A DNA stretch of 64,000 bases from Lucifuga dentata (GCA_014773175.1 VXCM01000263.1:65001-129000); one strand, 5' to 3'. Positions 1 to 12,825 are shown, counted from the stretch's first letter. Translations and numbers: made by a program. The notes: generated by a model from the sequence alone, not told the origin.

Positions 1-1484
1 TCTACATCTAATGGATTAACTTAGGTAGAATTATGAATGCAGGACTTTTAATACAGTATTTTTTAACTTCTTCCATGATTGCTCATCAAAATCATAAATG
101 AGATGGGTGGCAGCATCAGAAATAAAATTTACCCAAGAAGACTTTTTTTTTGTTTTTTTTTTTTAAAGAAATACATTTAAATTGTAAACACACTTACTGC
201 ACATTTCATGTCTTTACAGAGTGGCATCTTTTACACTTTTCTTATTATCGAGTATTATGTGTTTAGAATGATAGTTTGTTTTCACTATTAGAAGCAGTAG
301 TGCAGTATTTAGACACCACTGGATGGCAGGATAGAGTCAGGTGGTCAGACCAGGAAACAATAAAAATATGAAAACTGTGTATCTGTGCATGTTTCTGTCT
401 CCACACTGATATCCCTCTATGTGTTCAGAAATTACAGAAGAGCACAGAAATCACTGAGATTCTGAAGACAAGTGAGTTATAACATGGATATTTTGCAAAA
501 CACTCTCTTTGCACCTGTTTCTGTCATTAGACACAACCTCACCTTTGAGCATGACCATGTATTTGACATGTAAACACTGACATTGTGTGTTGCTGGTAAG
601 GGCTCTGCTCTTTTCTTGTGTTTGCTTTCCCGTGTTGAGAGTGGAAATATTAGGTTGTCAGTCAGTGACATGGTCAGTGATCAGCATTCTGCTGACATAG
701 AATGATCCAGAATGAGAAGCAGACAGTCATGTCAACAAATAAACCTCCATCTAAGGTGGAGACACATGACATTTGTTGAAGGACGGAGGAAAAGATAAAC
801 AAAGGTCTTGGCTGACATGAAAATTTAAAGATATTAAACTTTATTTCATGATTTTCATGTTAAATGGCAATATTATTTATCACAAGATGGGAAAAAATAC
901 AGTAAGATCCAAAAGTCTGAGACCACATTGAAAATCTGTGATGTTTTCTATGTAAATCTGAAAATAATCAGAAAGTCTGACATCACAAGAAGCTCTTTGG
1001 AACATTGTCAAATCATGCTGGGATAACTTGGCTCATCAGGTTTTTACAAACTTGTGGAGTCCATGCCAGCTGGAGTGATGCTGCCATTAAAGCAAAATGG
1101 GGGCATACCAAATACTAAGATATTTTGAAATTCATGTACATTTTTCGAAGATTCAACTTTTTACTCAAATTGTTAAGATGATATTATCATTTGTAATGAA
1201 AAATCTTGTATTAAATTAAAAAAGAATGCAAAATAGAAGCATTTTCACCCCACTGTATATTTTGAGCCAATCTGCTGCAAACACGGTACAATAGATGATA
1301 CATGCTCTTGAAGTCAGCTACAGTATTAGTTTCCAGTGGAGATCATTTAAGATCATTTGACACAATTGCTGAAATAACCTTAGCAAGGATAAAAGAAAGA
1401 TGCTATCAATTGCCTACAGTTTGTTGTGGGTTTTAATCACAAAATCTTCTAAAGAGGATTAAATGGTTTTCATTGAAAGCTGAA

Positions 1485-1490
<6 letters not shown>

Positions 1491-1526
<36 letters not shown>
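1491..1526. repeat. (GA)n microsatellite
   Basis: An uninterrupted AG/GA dinucleotide run, preceded by an imperfect GAAA/GAGA stretch. Confidence 0.95.
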
Positions 1527-1528
<2 letters not shown>

Positions 1529-2202
1529 TGAAACCACAATTAAAGGAGAAGTGATGACAGAAATTCTGAACCTTCTATGCACCAAGCCAAACAGGATGAA
1601 TCAATATGAGATGCATTTGTATAGCCAACTACATTCATGAAGTTTATTTGACAGGAAAGATTTGCAAGTGTTACCATTCAGAATAAGTTTGCCAACAGCA
1701 CTTAATTATCCTACATCAGCCCTCTTTCTCTGCTAGATGTGATAAATAAAGGCTGTTTTCATTATAAGTAAAAACCAAACCCTTTGGGAGAAAAAGAAAA
1801 CAGTTTATGGCTGGTTTCTGGGAGGAAAATGCAGTTTGGCAACTTCCATAAAGAAAATAAGAAATAATTTAATTATCTCATAACCATGTGAATAACTAAA
1901 TGGACCAATAAACAGTAAAAAAAAACAAAACAAAACAAAAAAAAAAACACACCAATATATTATCTTTACTGTCTAGTAAAAACCATATGTCCAAAATGTC
2001 AAGCTTTCAGGAAAGCTGAGAAAAATAGACTGAGAAAAAAATAACTTGTTGACAATGCATTTTTGAGATAATATAACAAGTTTTAAAAAGCATTTTTGAA
2101 AAATTTCAACATGTAAAGTAACATTTAATCCTTCATTTTAACTGACAACCTGCTGATGATATCTGGATTGAATATAAACAGCAACAGAATAACCCTAAAG
2201 AC

Positions 2203-2234
<32 letters not shown>

Positions 2235-2334
2235 GTCATGTTGTCATAGTGAATTGCCAAAACACTCTGAGGTAAAAGTAAATTAATCATCAGATACGAG
2301 ATCAATGATGACGATGCACAAAATGATGCACAAA

Positions 2335-2457
2335 ATCCAATAATTCTGCACTATTAGTAGCACTATTCTGCGCTATTAGGAGTAGCTCTTCCAATCTCAT
2401 TGTATACCCAGTGTACAATGACAATAAAGGCTTTCTAATAAAGGCTTTCTATTCTAT
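2335..2457 (+). mobile_element. 3' end of a dispersed retroelement with ATTCT-type tail
   Basis: The phrase ATCTCATTGTATACCCAGTG, followed by TGACAATAAAGGC and then CTATTCTATTCT, is the familiar 3' end of a fish non-LTR retroelement that terminates in short repeats. A small internal duplication (AATAAAGGCTTTCT twice) is present. Only the extreme 3' part remains and the family is not resolved. Confidence 0.55.
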
Positions 2458-3720
2458 TCTTGAACATTTTTAGGTTTAAAACTGACTTTATTCATAGCAG
2501 GCAACAGCTAGCAATATACCTCTACACCTGAAAACCAGCATCATCCACAGTCCTCCTCTAAATCTTCAGTTTACCATCCAAACCTCACAATACATGGCAC
2601 TCAGATCAAACAAAGCCTTTGAGCATGTGTTGAGGAGTGTTTATGAGGGGGCCGTGTGACCTTGTCTCTCATTTGCTGACACAGGCACTGGATTTTTAAC
2701 ATCAAGTTTACTGAACGCTCATATCCATGTGCACCCACACAGTCCTTTACCATCTATTGTTTTTAAATCATTTTTCCTACTTTACATAATCGCTGGCTGT
2801 GAATCTGCATGCTGCAAACACAATGTCATGTCAACAAGGAAATTGCACAGGAGGCAGTAAAATTGATGCTTGAATAGAGCACAATTTCCACTTGTGTTTT
2901 GTTTGTGCTTTTTAGTTATTTGCAACTGCCACATCATTATCTGTCAATTTCAATCAAATTCTAGGTGGAAATTATGGTGCCACAAAATAAATAACTTTCC
3001 CAAAGGCAGATCCCAAAACAAAGACCAGTGATTTGATGGTCCAAGTCTGGTCTTTATCCTTTTGGGTTTAAAAGTCTCCTCCTGTTAGTCTTATGACATT
3101 AATTTCCCTGGAGAGACTGCTTTTGAACAACAAGGTTTTCTAAGAACAGAGACACATTTTCTTTATAACTCCAACTAAATCAAATCTGAAAGACACATTA
3201 AAGTGAAAAAGTAAAAAGCTTGTTCTTTTCTTTTCCTTTTCTCAAAGAGACATACTGATACATGTAAAAAAAAAAAAAAAAAAAAAGCATTGTGATTTAA
3301 AATAGCCACAGATTAGAGGAACAGGTGTGTGACTATGAGTGAAAGCAATTTCATCATAAATGGCAGGAGAAATTTGGGCAGAATAGGTATAAAAGACACA
3401 AGATCTGTGAACAAAGGAGACACTTTACCCCTAAAATGTTCTTTATAACTTTCCTGAGGGTAATGATGAAATGGTGGTGAAATGCATCATTTAGCCACAC
3501 ACGATTCGACACATGGATGAGTGAGCAAATAATGTAACATCCTTTGGCTGATCAAAGGTTTTCAAAAGTTTTGTCATCAGCCAACAAGTAAAAGATGCTG
3601 CAGCACCCTGTTGATGCCAATGACCAATCAGAATGCATCATGTATGATCGCCAAAACACAACAGATGTCAGAGTGGGGCAATATCCAACATTTCCACAAA
3701 ATCTGCTTAGTCACATTCAA

Positions 3721-4183
3721 GATAGAGACATCAATAATCACAGTAATAGTAACAGCAGCAGGAGCACAGTAGTAGTAATAGTGATAACAGCAGGAGTCCT
3801 TAGTAGTAGTAATAATAACAGTAGTAGTAGTAACAGTGATAGCAGCAGGAGTAGCAGCAGCAGCAGCAGTAGTAGTATTAGTAGTAGTAATAGTAGTAGT
3901 AATAGTAATAGCAGCAGCAGGAGTACCAGCAGCAGTAGCAGTATTAATAGTAATAGTTGTAGTAATAGTAATTGCAGTAGGAGCAGGCAGCAGCAGCAGT
4001 AGTAGTAGTGGTAGTAGTAGTAGTAGTAGTAGAAGTAGCATTATTATTATTATTATTTTTTTTTTTTATAGTATAGCAGTATTAGTAGTAGTAGTAATAG
4101 TGATAGAAGCAGAAGTAGNTTATTTTTTTTTTTTATAGTATAGCAGTATTAGTAGTAGTAGTAATAGTGATAGAAGCAGAAGT

Positions 4184-4224
<41 letters not shown>

Positions 4225-4230
4225 TAGTAC
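3721..4230. repeat. Composite trinucleotide array (AGT/AGC/AAT)
   Basis: About 500 bp of interleaved TAG, CAG, AAT and GTT triplets. Different frames therefore read as poly-Ser/Asn, poly-Val/Ile or poly-Leu/Thr. The array contains a gap (N at 4,119), and the sequence left of it is duplicated to the right. The open frames across it are products of the repeat. Confidence 0.9.
4052..4185. other. Assembly gap with duplicated flank
   Basis: The sequence from TTATTTTT to GAAGCAGAAGTAG left of the N at 4,119 recurs immediately right of it. As at 42,817 and 62,284, contig ends appear to overlap across the gap. Confidence 0.75.
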
Positions 4231-5484
4231 AACATTGTCGCATCCTGTTTGCAAATGGCTGGATATTTGTGCTGCAATTGAAAACCCTCCTCTACTGTTT
4301 CATACCAGCATGTTTAACACACATTAATGTACCAACAAAGATTCAGCTGATGCGCTGAAGCTAAGAACAGATAAATAAAACTTTACACCAGAAACACTGA
4401 GATGGCAGCTGCTTCCTGGATAATATGGAAAATATATGTTGTGTAGTGATAACTGTTTGCACAGAGTACTTAAAACAGTCACAGGATAGATTTGCATGAT
4501 ATTGTACAGGAGAATACTACATTTTACTTCTTCATTGGCCAGCTTTTCCTAAACTAACACAGGACATCTTCATGATCTAACCAGTTGTTCTTACACATAC
4601 TCTGCATGGTATCCCTTTGATTGGTAGTATCTGTCTGTGAACTCAGCCTGCCTGGCTTTTAATTTCCTCCCTACCCCAGAAATATCAAGTTGAGCCGCAG
4701 GAGTGTATTCTGAGGAGACAATGCAGTACCCAGCAGCAGTAAAACATAATAGTCAAAGTTATTTCATTGCCTCATGAATTCTAATGCAGTTTACATTCTG
4801 TGGCTGAATGGCTCATTGCACACAAGCCAAAATATTATCATATCTTAAAAGTTCACACTCTGGCTGCTACAAAATTATTACAAATATACATGCAAGACTA
4901 TGACTTTTAAAAGTCTGCATACCTCTTTGTCTAATGTCTGAATGCAGCCTAGTATTTAGCCTTTAATTGTCTTTTTGAGAATGCAGACAAACATTACAAA
5001 GACACTGCTGTTACACTATGACACATTTATTTTCCTGATAATTTACTGAGTATTGTGTATTTTGTACAATCTGTCAAACAACTTCTGCGAAATCTCCTAA
5101 AAAGCCTGCTGAAACAGATCGCCATCACAAGACATTAATAACTACCCTGCTGACTAGTCTCATGCACATATCTAATCTCTCACATCTCTCACTTTAGCAC
5201 TTCTCACACTAACACAATCAGCTCTTAATTTTAGCACCTTTCACTACTTGTGGATACTGAAAGCACAATAAATGTCAGCGACATTGCCAGAGGTCTGCAG
5301 TTGTTAAGCAGCAAGTGCAACATTATTCCCTAAGTAGTTTCACACCTTCCTCCCACTACTCCTCTGTGACACACAGGTTACTAACAAGGTGCAACAGGTG
5401 GCACTGCTCGAGAGTTTTTACCGTAATCAAACTGTGAAATAATACAATGCACGCTCCAAAAGCCTCGTCCTCTATCATCCTTAC

Positions 5485-5528
5485 CCTCCGTACGCTCCAA
5501 AGGTGAAACTCCTTTTCCTCTGAGACAT
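5485..5528 (-). CDS. rap1gap: rap1gap-like exon with N-terminal coding start (partial gene)
   Basis: The minus strand reads MSQRKRSFTFGAYGG and then meets a splice donor (GGAGG|GTAAGG), leaving two bases of the last Gly codon. From memory of the family, this matches the N-terminus of the RAP1GAP isoform that begins MSGRKRSFTFGAYGG. RAP1GAP is a cytoplasmic GTPase-activating protein that switches off Rap1; the paralogue RAP1GAP2 starts differently. The ATG has a purine at -3. Upstream minus-strand AGs at about 5,520 and 5,532 could be acceptors, but their pyrimidine tract is weak, so this may instead be an alternative first exon with its own promoter. The next residues expected in the family (VDKSF) were not found between 1 and 5,480, so the GoLoco and RapGAP domains should lie left of the window. 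Recognition rests on about 14 residues. Confidence 0.6.
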
Positions 5529-7531
5529 CCTGCTGAGGGTCTGATGAGGTACTGACCTACAGGATACCAGCCATACCTCTTTCTTTCTCAGTCTGCTCGT
5601 CTCTCTTTCTACACATCTACCTCTCTCTCCTTCCCCCTCCCTTCTCGTCTCAGCCCTTGTTCTTAAAAACAGTGTTTGTGTGTGTGTGCATTCCCCAGAG
5701 TGTATTTTATATGTGCAAGCCTCCCAGCCCTCTCTTTTCCTCCCTCCCTGCGTCTCCTGCCTGTTCTCTAAGTAGCTCTCCTATCTCTGCTAGATTAAGA
5801 GCAAGGTGCGTCCGGCTGTCCTGTTGTCCTGGCAACAAACAGGATGCTCTTTGTGGCTCTATCTAACTAATTTTAATTCATTTCCATCTGGAACAAGGCA
5901 CAAATACCTAAATTTTCTGCCTATGTACTAGGGCAACTTCTCAATACCAATCAAGTCTGATAAGCTGTTCTCATGCTGTGAATCACAACAGCTCCTTATA
6001 AAAGAATGGTTCTTGTGGAAAATAGGCATGTAGAAGTAACAGCAGACATGGGAGAGAGATACGGGATTTTTATTTTTTCTGCTGGGGCGTTGTTAAATGG
6101 CCAGACAAATCATATTAGAATCTTACATAACTTAGACATTCATTTGGCATGCCTCCGATTAATTTTAGTGCAAATGTCAGAGGCGTGTATAATGTGAACC
6201 CGATGATACTGAGGTTCGTTGGGTGTCGCTATCAGAATAAGAGAAATCAGAATGTTTCACATTTAAAGATAATTTTGTAAAATAGTAGCTCTTTGTTTTG
6301 AAATTAATATGTTCACATCTTAGATCCCAATGTCTGCTGATATTGAATTGTAATTTTGAAGAAAAAGGGCAATTACAGCTCTACTGTATAACCAATTCCA
6401 ACAATTTCATTTTGACATAGACATAGTGACATAAAGATATATTGTAACTCTGAATACTGACATAATTCCCATGAACCTCCCATGTGAACCAAACAGAAAA
6501 TATTCCAAAATGAAACGTGAGTCAGGTGTAGTTGTTATCTGACTGAATCTGCTGGCGGAGCACATCTGCTTATTGTCATACAACAAGAGGAGATGACTTT
6601 ATGTCTCTCTGATGTCTCATCTTGTCTTGTCTCCTCTGCTTTCATCTCTATTCTGCTTCTCTCTCTTTCCCTCTACTCGTTCCTTAAGAAAACATAGGCT
6701 TTTTACTATGCTCAGAGAGTATATCCATACAATGATCATCCTCTTACACCCATATGTATTAGCGCGAATGTCAGGGTACCCTGATGACTTCTCATGCAAC
6801 CTCTTCTGATTGTATTAGGTTTGACTGGATTTAGGCCAAACAAAGACTATGAATCAAATCAGAAGCTTAGAACAGAGTACAAAAATGTGCTGCACATCTC
6901 CACAATGTCCTCTTTGCGATCCCTTGTCTGTGGTATTTTCTGTTGATGCTTGCCATTTGACTAATCTTATTTTCACAGAAGAGAAGTCAAAAGGTTTGTG
7001 TTGTAAATATGATCCTAAATTAGGGAATAAAAAGTGAATTGTAGTAGTACATTACAGTAGTACATTAAGTTGTTCTTTGTCACTGACAAAGAATAGTGCA
7101 CTTACTGCAGAATAGCATGGCAAATATGTGTGACCCTGAATGCAACTTCTCAAGCTGGATGGAGCTTTAGGATGGTTTCCTTTAGGATGCATTCCTAAAA
7201 TACACATTTTGTCTGCCAAATTTTTGTGCAGATTTATTATGCTAATATATATCCAAATGTATTTTCATAGTATAGTCCAAAAGCAAAATTCCCATTCTCA
7301 TGTAGTCAGATATTTCATTTCAAGTAAAAGGAGCAGAAATGGCTGCTCGTCCTTTCCAATCATCCTGCCCTGGTTCCTGGGCTGATAATGATGCTGAAAT
7401 GTCATGTCTCTATCAGAACGATTCCCCAGAGCCAGACTTCTGCTGAAAAAACTACTAATGTAGCTTCAAGAGCTCTTTCCACTGTTGCCTCTCCCTTATG
7501 CCTGTCAAAAGGTGTCCTTTGTGAGGACATG

Positions 7532-7580
7532 GGAAGAAGAAGAAGAAGAAGAAGAAGAACAAGAAGAAGAAGAAGAAGAA
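7532..7580. repeat. (GAA)n microsatellite
   Basis: A run of AGA/GAA triplets with one ACA interruption. The Arg-rich frame reading across it is not a gene. Confidence 0.9.
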
Positions 7581-8320
7581 AAGCTATTTATCCACAGTGA
7601 TTTGTGTGAGGTGGGTGAGAGGGAAAGGGCAGCTTGGTGTAATTAGTCTACGTCCACTGGTTTCATTTGGGAAACGTGGCTGACTGGATGGAGACCTCTT
7701 CTAAAGCAGCCTAGCCTTGACTTTGAGGACATGACTTGCTGCAGGAGGACAGGGACAGTAATGAGATGCTGCCCTCTGTGAGATGAGGTTCAGTGTGATA
7801 TGAAGTTCAGTGTGAATGGGGTTCAGTACACACTGAAATCTGCTATCACAACAGTAGACAGATCCTTCACTAAGAAATTACAGTTTGACCACAAGAATAA
7901 AACAGCATGTTGCCTGGACTCCAAGTTAGAAAATGACACAAATTTTGTAAGGAATGTTGTCGATTCAAATAACAATTCCCAGATGCATTGGGAATGTTAC
8001 AAACAAATGAGTTAAAGGGACTAGATTGGTAAAATTATGGAAGAAAGAAGATCATTTTATTGATTTTCTTAGTGTTGCATATCCGGCATTTATCAAAAGC
8101 ATCAAAATATCAGAGCTGTAGACTTAAAGAGCTAAGACATGGACTTCAGTGAGACTCCATGAAAATAAGAGCTTGAGACTTGACAGCAAAGGCCCAGTAA
8201 AATCTCAGAGCAGTACAAGATGCACTTTTCATATTTTGCAGTTGTAGTAAATAATGTGCATTTATTTAGTCATTTAAGTTAGATCTATGATTGTCGTGGA
8301 GTTGTGTACTTGTCAGTCTG

Positions 8321-8333
8321 TGTATATGTGTAT

Positions 8334-8366
<33 letters not shown>

Positions 8367-8394
8367 CAGTATATATAAATATCTATATAAATAT
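8321..8394. repeat. (TA)n-rich microsatellite
   Basis: TATA dinucleotides interrupted by AAATA and CAGTA. Confidence 0.9.
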
Positions 8395-8941
8395 CTGCTG
8401 GTCACACCAGTTATTGGGCATTTCAGAAAGGATACAACCTGAAACATGTTAGTCTGAGCCAATCTTGTCAAAGACAAGAATGGTGCAAGATTATTTGAGT
8501 AACAAATATTGAATATGCAAGTTTGTAGCTCAACATATGTTTTACAAATTTTCTATTAAAATGAAAGAAATTAATCTCAGGTATGTAAAACATGACTGGA
8601 TTTGAAAAGCAAATATCCAAATCCATTAAAACTTGTGTTGATGGATATTCACTGAATTCAGAAACCTAGAAAACATCTTGACTTGCAATTTACTTTTGAA
8701 GACTTAAGACTCAACATGAATTTGTCTTGTAAGACCTAAAAATAGCTCTAGATAATATAGACAAAAACATGTAGCAAGATGTTGCAGTTGGCATCACTTC
8801 AAGTTAATCACTGGCTTGATTCACTGTTAAAGAGATAATATACTGTGAGTAGAGCACAAACAGATTCTCAGTGAACCTTCAAGTGCAGCAGCAGCTCCTG
8901 CAGTGCAGCTCTTGAGTGCTGAGGAGCAATTACATACTTAC

Positions 8942-8956
8942 TCTCCAGTTCCTCCC
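8942..8956 (-). CDS. Candidate 15-nt microexon of the rap1gap-like gene
   Basis: On the minus strand a good pyrimidine tract ending in CAG precedes GGGAGGAACTGGAGA, which is followed by a near-consensus donor (GTAAGTATG). The length is divisible by three, so inclusion or skipping keeps the frame, as in many vertebrate neuronal microexons. Read in phase 0 it gives GRNWR, which joins in frame to the 39-nt exon upstream and to RKRSFTFGAYGG downstream if the acceptor at about 5,520 is used. The identity of the host gene is inferred from strand and position. It could be a chance pairing of splice-like signals. Confidence 0.4.
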
Positions 8957-11258
8957 CTGTGGGACGGCAAAGCAGGACAGACACATTAAACATTTACCGT
9001 CTGTGTGCACAACTACATGCCTGAATGATGCAAGGACAACAGGCTCTGCCACAGTTGCCTGAAATGACCTGATCAAATGAGAAGATGCCAAATAGCTGTT
9101 AATTCTCCCCAATTTTTTTTTTTTTTTTTTTTTTTTTTGTTTGTTTTTTTTACAAAAAACATGTTTTAATTCTACATTTGCTCTGCTTCAAGAGGAAAAT
9201 AAATTGCAAAGTAATAGCCTGGTGGGAGCAATTAAAGAGCAAGCTCCCAATTTGGACTGGAGAAAGAGAGAAAAAGTATTCACCATTAACTTTGAACCCA
9301 AATAATCACTGCAATTAAGGCTTTACAAATGGCAAGAGTAAACAGGAAGAGGAGTCAAATAAAAGGGAAGGGAAAGGGTTAATGGATTCATCTTGAAGCA
9401 ACACCACCACTTGCTGTAAGCCAGAGGGACTACGTTTCATCTTTTCTAGCTGCAGAGTGTGTTTCAGTGGCTGACAGAGCCCACAATAATGTTCACATGC
9501 TCCACTGCTTCCACAGAGTTCAGGCTGCTCCTATTTCCACGGGTTCACAGCAGTTTTTCCACAAAGAACACGAAGACCAAGAAATGGAAAAAAACCACAC
9601 CAACTCATGAACCAAGCATCCAAATTCTGCATTTCCTTCATTTTTGTGACTCTGGCACTGTATATTGGTCCATTATTTTTAGGTTGTGCACACATTACTG
9701 CTCACTAGACATGATTATCAAGCAGAAACTTGGCAGTGGCAGATAGTGTTCCAGAACAAAATGCAACAAAGGAGAATCTCTCCCTGTCAGCAACAAACTG
9801 CAAAAGCACAATTTTAAGCTGCTGATGTAGTATAATCAAAGACAGATTGCAGCAGGAACTGAGGAGACCATTCTTGCACTTCATAACCCAGCCCCTCTAA
9901 ATCTGAATGTGATGGATTTCACAACTCCTCTCCAGGCCATGAAAACAGACAAGGAAGAATGGAGGGGAGACTTTAGAAGGGAGAGAGAAAAGAGAGGAGA
10001 AAGAAGGTGGGTGTGACAGAGACAGAGAATAATGGTGACAGAGGTGTGGATATATTGGGCATGACAGCACCCAGTTCCTTTTATTTCTCCTTTATACACC
10101 CCCATTTACAGCCATGAGTAGTGTGGTCGAGTGGAGACGTAAAAGAAATATGAAGACACAAATCACACCAACGGAGAGGAAGACTGTGTGAATGAGTCCT
10201 TTGAGCAATGTAAAATTGGGGCACAGCACTGCAATTTACAGCAACACACACACACACAATCCCACTGAAAAACCCCCAGCAGGACACGTAAATCATTCTC
10301 TGGGGTGAAAACCTGGAGCTGAAGCCTATTAGAACAAATAAAAGACAGTTGTGGAGGGTAGATGAGAGACGAGAGAGCACAGTGTTTTTTGTTTTTTTTC
10401 TCCATGTAACAACTACTGAGTCAAGAGGGGTNGAGGGGGAGAGAGAGAGAGAGAGAGTGCCCCTGGGCCACATCCTTGAATTAATGACTTTGTAGACAGA
10501 GGAGCAACAGAGAGTCGGTTGGGGCGGCCTTTGATTTATCCACATGAGAGGGTGAGGCAGGGAGCAAGCAAGGATCTCTAATCACACAGCCTCATCAACA
10601 TTATCTTATCAGTCATTCAGACCTCAAGGCATTTCCACTGTCAACGGCCTGCTGTTCAGGAAACGCCATAAGAGTTAAAGTTGGAGCCGCTGCCTAAAAC
10701 ATAACTACGGATCAACAGGATGACGTTGTATCCATCAGACAAGAAGTTTTTGTTTTATTTCTTCTTTTATTGTCTGTGATGGTTGGTAATGAGCTGTCAT
10801 GTTCCGATAAACTGAATGAGACAGAATGTGACATAGTTATTTCTTCAAATTAGATTAATAGTGAGTTAATATTTAGGTATAAGTAAATACTGAATTGGAA
10901 CTTCAATTACATGAGGCACTTGAGTATATATTGTCAGTTTCACATTTTTTGTTTGTTGTCCCTGTGTTCGTGAGATACAGAACACACTGGGAACCAAACT
11001 GATGCCTCAAACAAATTATACTCAATTTAAATTCTACAACATCTACATTTCTATTTGAAGAAAGTGTTGGCATGACTATCGCCCAGCTCGAGGAGAACTA
11101 CTCTCCTGTGGAGCTGCTGAAAGCCCGGACGGCTCCGTCTCCCAGCAACACACCACCGATAAAACAATGAACCGCATTGTGCGTTTGCTGCTGTCCATGG
11201 TGCTGAAAGCTGGAAGCTTTCACAAGCAGTAGCAAATTCTGATAAAAGATTTATTTCA

Positions 11259-11300
11259 ACACACACACACACACACACACAGACACACACACACACACAT
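11259..11300. repeat. (AC)n microsatellite
   Basis: A CA dinucleotide run with one AGAC interruption. Confidence 0.95.
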
Positions 11301-11769
11301 CCTGTTCAGTCTCTCTGCCCCTTCATTGCAAAAACAAGCTGTGTGGTGTAGCATTGTTTGAAACCACTGAAGTTTATTTTAAATTCTAGCCGAGACCCAG
11401 AGAAATATCTATAAAATAATGTACAAGGCATCTACAATTTTCCAATGTAATGATGAAAACGTCATATAAATATTTATAATTGTGGAGGTTGATGCAAAAT
11501 GTACATGTGATATTGTAAAATAGACAATGAAATATGTCTTTGAGAGAATTAAAGGGAAACACAGGAAAAACAATAGCTGGTAAGAATCCCAAATACATTG
11601 CTTTTGCCCAACTTCCTATGTTTGCCTGTGTCCTGTGTTGCATCCGTAGTTAACATTGATGAGGGTTAACACCAGGGGGCAGTGTGAGGCACTATGACTT
11701 GAATTTAGCAACTAAGAAGGGTTAAGCTACACAAGAATTTGCAGCAATGAAGAAACATAAACGCACTTA

Positions 11770-12101
11770 TCGAATCAACTTCTTGGAAGTTTGTCTCGGT
11801 GGCTCGATGTCTCATAATTTTGGAGCCACACCAGCCGCTTGATAATTGCGGGACAAAAAAAACCTCTCAGCTGCATCTCCGCTTCTCTTTTCCCCCATTT
11901 TGTTACGAGTACGGACAAATTTATCCCAAATTTGTTTCCACTTTGTCTTGCATGTTTCAATGTCCGCTTTCAGATTGTTGCCAATCTCATGCCAACTTTC
12001 TGACCAGCGTACTTGTCCTTGTGGAGTGGTGCTGAGACATCACACAAGTGGGGATAATTCCTGACATGATCGATCAGCTTCTCCTCAAAACTTGCAGCCA
12101 T
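11770..12101 (-). pseudogene. Harbinger-type MADF-domain protein relic
   Basis: The minus strand starts with ATG at 12,101 and reads MAASFEEKLIDHVRNYPHLC and on to DVSAPLHKDKYAG, the start of a MADF (Myb/SANT-like) DNA-binding domain. After a one-base frameshift near 12,005 it continues SWHEIGNNLKADIETCKTKW and then KQIWDKFVRTRNKM, the conserved core. A second shift near 11,870 leads to CPAIIKRLVWLQN. PIF/Harbinger DNA transposons encode a MADF protein alongside their transposase, so this is best read as a decayed transposon gene. No transposase part was seen nearby. It lies in an intron of the minus-strand gene and is broken, so it is not expected to be functional. Confidence 0.75.
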
Positions 12102-12779
12102 TTCTCTGTTTGTCATTGGTTATCTGTGCACAGGTAATAATACAGTACTGTACACTTTCAGGATTTACATTGTTTATTTACACTGTTGGTCCCACCTGTG
12201 CCGCTCACGGTCACAACACCCTCCCTAAGGTTTCTGTGGGTACTGCATCTCATGTAGCGTTGCATTAATTCTTGATGATGCACAAAAGTCATGCTTCAAA
12301 CCAACACTAAAACAGCGTGGCGGCCATCTTATGTACACATAAGTGTAGTTAATATGAAGCATAAATGAGGCTTTACTCTCATTTTCTGTCTCTCACTCTC
12401 TGACTCTTTACTCTGTCTGTCCATCTGTTTCTCACTTACTCATTCTGCCCTGAACAAATACAAATACTGAAAGTTGATGAACATGTGCAGGATTTTTCAC
12501 ACAAAAACAAATTAGAAGCAAGACATGAGCTAAGTGTGGCTGAAGGTGACGGTGTGTGTTTGTGTGCTGCGTGATCTCTGTGTTCTTTCTACTCTGTGCT
12601 TCTTGATAATGGTCCTCAGGATCAGTTGTGGCATCAAAGGGCAAAGCAGCTCTTTCATTTGCATTTTTTCTCATGGTGGCATTTCACTGAATCTGCTGGC
12701 GCTGGCGCTGCTGTGGCCTCGATTCTTTGATGGCTCCCAGACTCCAGCTGGGCATTACTAAGCCTGTTTTAATGCAAAA

Positions 12780-12825
12780 AATCATTGTCCCCGACTGTGC
12801 TGTGACACAGTCGGGGACAATGATT
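12780..12825. repeat. Perfect 20-bp hairpin
   Basis: The left arm AATCATTGTCCCCGACTGTG (12,780-12,799) pairs exactly with 12,806-12,825 across a 6-base loop. It is GC-richer than its surroundings. There are no T-run or Rho-like signals, and no such terminator is expected in a vertebrate. Confidence 0.9.

Larger units (their letters stand above)
1..5484. other. Non-coding stretch, probable intron of the rap1gap-like gene
   Basis: No supported exon was found on either strand. It holds a GA microsatellite (1,491-1,526), poly-A runs near 1,920, 2,203-2,231 and 3,267-3,285, a retroelement 3' end (about 2,335-2,455) and the trinucleotide tract at 3.7-4.2 kb. The expected next rap1gap exon (VDKSF) was looked for and not seen. 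Confidence 0.5.
5529..8941. other. Non-coding stretch, probable intron or 5' region
   Basis: Pyrimidine-rich on the plus strand at 5,570-5,780 with several CpGs, which could be promoter sequence if the exon at 5.49 kb is a first exon. It also contains a GAA microsatellite (7,532-7,580) and a TA microsatellite (8,321-8,394). No other supported feature. Confidence 0.5.

Noticed and set aside
3595..4358. Long Ser-, Leu- or Val-rich open frames on both strands
   Set aside because: They are readings of the trinucleotide array in different frames and cross a gap.
4667..4680. Pyrimidine-rich strings resembling terminators, promoters or riboswitch parts across the window
   Set aside because: The DNA is from a vertebrate nuclear genome, so bacterial regulatory signals are not expected, and none had the full structure.
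4679..4742. Plus-strand acceptor followed by 20 open codons and a stop
   Set aside because: The pyrimidine tract is good, but no partner exon or gene on this strand was found and 20 open codons are expected by chance.
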